A stretch of 64,000 nt of DNA. It comes from Planctomycetes bacterium B3_Pla. Its GTDB lineage: Bacteria > Planctomycetota > Phycisphaerae > Sedimentisphaerales > Anaerobacaceae. Each line of letters starts with the position of its first letter. Within the stretch, counting starts at the first letter, position 1. A program made the translations under genes and the position numbers. The notes below the pieces were generated by a model. The model made no database searches and was not told where the DNA came from. It was given only the letters and a program-made list of their open reading frames with translations. Shown one piece after another: positions 61,680 through 64,000 of this stretch. The DNA is taken from assembly GCA_005223045.1 (NCBI GenBank), contig NJBM01000017.1:53949-117948 (forward strand). The letters are read 5' to 3'.

Positions 61680-63731
61680 TTACTGTACAAGCCTCGCGTC
61701 GTCGATGTACATCGTCCCTGTGCCGCCGGCAGGGGACGGGCTGTTCTTGGTGCCAATGCCAATGGTAATCGAGTTGACATTGGTTAGGTCCACGCCCGCA
61801 AACTCCGTCAAGTCGATGACCCATTGGGTCCATCTTCCATTCTGCGTTGCTGCGTCATCAGCGTGATAGACCTCGGCTGTGCCGTTTAGAGAGACATACA
61901 TACGCTCGCCGGCATTGGCCGAACTGCCACGGAACCACAGTGACAGTTTCGTAACACCTTCCTGGGTCCAATCAAGCGGCCAGACCAACGTCAGGGTTGC
62001 CTCAGAGGTCTTGTTGGCGTTGTCGAAGCGATATATCATCGACTGGGCGCCGCCGTGTACGATAGTCGTCTCGGCATAAGGCGGAAGGTCATTGCCAACG
62101 AGAGCACCGTTGTCCGTGGTTCCGAAACCGTCAATCCACTTGTCGAATATCCTGTTACTGTTGGGATCGGGCGGGTCAAAATCATTGTACGACTCGAAGT
62201 CATCCACAAGGAGAAAATCGGCCGTCGCGAAGCTCCAGACAAGACCTTTCACAGTTCCGTCCGGATAGACCTCATCCACGCGCCAGGCATAGCTGCTGTC
62301 GAAGGCAAGTCCTCCGGGATCATAGCTCTCAGCGCCAAGGGCTTTGGGGCCTATATACTTGGGCGAGGCCGTGGTGGCGTTCTTGACGGCTTCGGCATCG
62401 GCGCCGAAGTACAGTTCGTGCGAAGCGGCATTGTCCGCCGCCGTCCAGCTAAGAGTCGCTGTCATCTGCACATCCGCCGCGCCGTTGGCCGGCTGCGGAT
62501 TGCCCACGGCGCCTGGTGTCGTGAAGCTCCAGACATCGCCTTTATGGGTGAAGGGGGGATCGAACTCATCAACGCGCCAGTAGTAAACCTTCTCTGATTC
62601 AAGCGGACCGGGACTATAGCTTAAGAATCCCATCGGGGCGCCGCCTGCAGCATTGTTCACATCGTCGAAATTGGTACCCATATAAACGGTGTGTAATTTG
62701 GCGGCGAATCCTCCCGTCCAGGAAAAGGTCGCGTTCGGATCCACAAACTCGGCGCCGTCAGCCGGATCGGGATTATAAGCAGTTCTGGATGGAATCCAGA
62801 AGCTCCAGACTCGGCCTCGGTATTTCGTGGTGCCGTCGGCTTCAACCTCGTCGATGCGCCAATAGTATGTCGTGCCCGGGACAAGGCCATCGGAATAGGG
62901 CATACCGGGAAAGCCGACAACGAAAAAGTCCTCGCCCTGGTTGCCCGCGAACGCCTCAGCAGTGCCGTCGTTGACGGCGTCGAAGTTATCGCTGAAGTAA
63001 ACATCATGAGTGACCGCGGTCTCGCCCGTCCCCCAACCGAGACTCGCCCACGTGTCCTCATACACAGCGCCGTCGGGGGGATCCGGGCTGTAAGCAGAAA
63101 AGCTCGTATACTCGATATGTAACACGATCCCATTCGGAGACGACAGAAAACTTCGAATGGATTTGGAAGGAGCGTCGGGATCGTCCCCGATGATCAGCGC
63201 CAGCGAGTTGCCGGCAGCCCAGCCGGGCTGATTAACCAACTCCTCTATGACAGCAGAGATGTCCGACGTTTGCTGATCGGGACCGGAGGCGCCGCTCGTC
63301 CATTCTGGCAGATCGCTCCACTTGGCGTGCACCGACGTTCTGGGCGCAGACGATACCGCGCTGGAGCCTACAAAGGCACCGGCATCCGGCTCCAGCCGAC
63401 CCCAGATGGCAAGATTAACAGGTCCACCAGTCAAATACTCATTATCCGAGGTGCCTTGAATCCAAGCATTCTCTATGATCGAACCGGCGGGGACCTCGAC
63501 ATTCTGAAAGCGAAGACCTATTAATTGCGGATCTGTGGGGGGGTTGCCTGAATCATCATAGGGCATCTCCAGGTCGGAACTGCCCGAACCTACGCTCCCG
63601 CCCTCGATATGCTCTTCGACAGTATCGCCGCCACTGCTGGCTGGGGCCTCCCACACCACGCCGGCAAAGGCCGCATTTGCGCCGACCATGCTCAGCACTA
63701 AAGCACTCAGAAAGAACATCTTCTTAAACAT
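61680..63731 (-). CDS. Secreted surface protein C: novel beta-rich head, FN3-like stalk, conserved C-terminal beta-sandwich
   Basis: 683 residues. Signal peptide MFKKMFFLSALVLSMVGANAAFAG. The head (about 24-190; LIGLRFQNVEVPAGSIIENAWIQ, VNLAIWGRLEPDAGAF, AAGNSLALIIGDDPDAPSKS) is a beta-rich domain found in other planctomycete exported proteins; I have no firm name for it. Three FN3-like modules follow. The second (AEFVDPNATFSWTGGFAAKLHTVY) is close to the second of protein A, while the third and the C-terminal domain (MTATLSWTAADNAASHELYFG to MYIDDARLV) are close to protein B, so the gene is a mosaic. AAGGAGG stands seven bases before ATG 63731; the in-frame extension to 63947 has no signal and is not used. 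First gene of the three tandem paralogues. Confidence 0.8.
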   Translation of the reverse strand: MFKKMFFLSALVLSMVGANAAFAGVVWEAPASSGGDTVEEHIEGGSVGSGSSDLEMPYDDSGNPPTDPQLIGLRFQNVEVPAGSIIENAWIQGTSDNEYLTGGPVNLAIWGRLEPDAGAFVGSSAVSSAPRTSVHAKWSDLPEWTSGASGPDQQTSDISAVIEELVNQPGWAAGNSLALIIGDDPDAPSKSIRSFLSSPNGIVLHIEYTSFSAYSPDPPDGAVYEDTWASLGWGTGETAVTHDVYFSDNFDAVNDGTAEAFAGNQGEDFFVVGFPGMPYSDGLVPGTTYYWRIDEVEADGTTKYRGRVWSFWIPSRTAYNPDPADGAEFVDPNATFSWTGGFAAKLHTVYMGTNFDDVNNAAGGAPMGFLSYSPGPLESEKVYYWRVDEFDPPFTHKGDVWSFTTPGAVGNPQPANGAADVQMTATLSWTAADNAASHELYFGADAEAVKNATTASPKYIGPKALGAESYDPGGLAFDSSYAWRVDEVYPDGTVKGLVWSFATADFLLVDDFESYNDFDPPDPNSNRIFDKWIDGFGTTDNGALVGNDLPPYAETTIVHGGAQSMIYRFDNANKTSEATLTLVWPLDWTQEGVTKLSLWFRGSSANAGERMYVSLNGTAEVYHADDAATQNGRWTQWVIDLTEFAGVDLTNVNSITIGIGTKNSPSPAGGTGTMYIDDARLVQ

Positions 63732-64000
63732 AATAGTCCTCCTTCGAGAAAGAGACTTAAGTAGTAACGACCTACAACAATCCTTACCATTCAGTGAATA
63801 CCTCACTCGGCCCCGGAAACTTCTTGCGATGTGATCAACCTCCTTTCTTCCAAAAGTCAACACTATAGCCAGCCGGTTAACTGAACGGTAAAGATTGCAC
63901 TCCGAATCGTACGAATCCGGCGGTCGTGGTTGCACTCTGTCGTTCAATGTCTTTTGGAAAATGCCAAAAAACTACAGGAATTTCACCTGTGGGAAAGCCA
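63732..64000. other. Upstream region of surface gene C, window edge
   Basis: 269 bases without a supported gene. On the minus strand it holds the leader of gene C. A TTGACT near 63859-63854 and a TATAGT just upstream are possible promoter pieces, but neither has a good partner. A direct repeat CGAATC-GTA-CGAATC lies at 63903-63917. Confidence 0.4.

Noticed and set aside
63732..63947. In-frame extension of surface protein C by 72 codons
   Set aside because: The internal ATG at 63731 is followed by a clean signal peptide and preceded by AAGGAGG at the right distance, exactly as in both paralogues.

Overview
The window looks like a chromosomal segment of a member of the Planctomycetota, most likely of the Phycisphaerae (Sedimentisphaerales-like) lineage. 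This is inferred from gene content, not from a marker gene. The pointers are three Tat-exported sulfatases, a DUF1800/DUF1501 pair, two H-X9-DG pseudopilins, an ECF sigma factor next to a giant Ser/Thr kinase with WD40 repeats, very large PQQ-propeller and LamG/FN3 surface proteins, and many Tat-exported oxidoreductases. I see no rRNA, tRNA, CRISPR array, transposase, integrase or phage gene.

Layout. 0.3-9.7 kb: lexA, a GH51 arabinofuranosidase, a metallophosphoesterase, a BNR_4 propeller protein (possible polysaccharide lyase) and a 1459-residue secreted PQQ-propeller protein with an embedded methyltransferase-like domain. 10-14.4 kb: a sugar-acid operon (YjhG-type xylonate dehydratase, DapA-family aldolase, FGGY kinase). 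14.5-20.3 kb: a DUF3352-like protein, DUF1800 and DUF1501, then a rhomboid-sized site-2 protease and a small membrane protein. 20.3-30.1 kb: DUF401 permease, DUF3604 PHP-like protein, an aldo-keto reductase-sulfatase operon, an N-acetylhexosamine activation pair (nucleotidyltransferase-NahK) and a two-gene YeeE/YedE-like membrane module that lacks the usual cysteines. 30.4-37.1 kb: sulfatase, two exported ChbG/YdjC deacetylases, a Kelch-dockerin-LamG protein and an SMP-30-like propeller. 37.3-41.4 kb: Ser/Thr kinase and ECF sigma factor. 41.7-46.3 kb: two duplicated pseudopilins followed by a beta-helix protein ending in a PDZ domain. 46.6-56.7 kb: GNAT enzyme, Tat-exported Gfo/Idh oxidoreductase with a variant Nramp transporter, a heparinase II/III-esterase fusion, PhoD phosphatase and a third sulfatase. 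56.8-63.7 kb: three tandem paralogous modular surface proteins.

Together the genes describe export-based degradation of sulfated, acetylated and uronic-acid-rich polysaccharides (sulfatases, heparinase-type lyase, deacetylases, GH51, esterase, BNR_4). Matching cytoplasmic sugar routes are present for pentonates and N-acetylhexosamines. No SusC/SusD or TonB gene is present.

Two layers of non-coding structure stand out. First, dispersed palindromic GTAGGGTGGG-type repeats, two of which are translated in frame, one of them exactly at the junction of the lyase-esterase fusion. Second, AT-rich heptamer arms around GC-rich hairpins at gene 3' ends. The three surface-protein genes at the right end share the same Shine-Dalgarno leader and each is followed by a 33-nt hairpin of the same family, so they behave as a duplicated unit with exchanged N-terminal heads.
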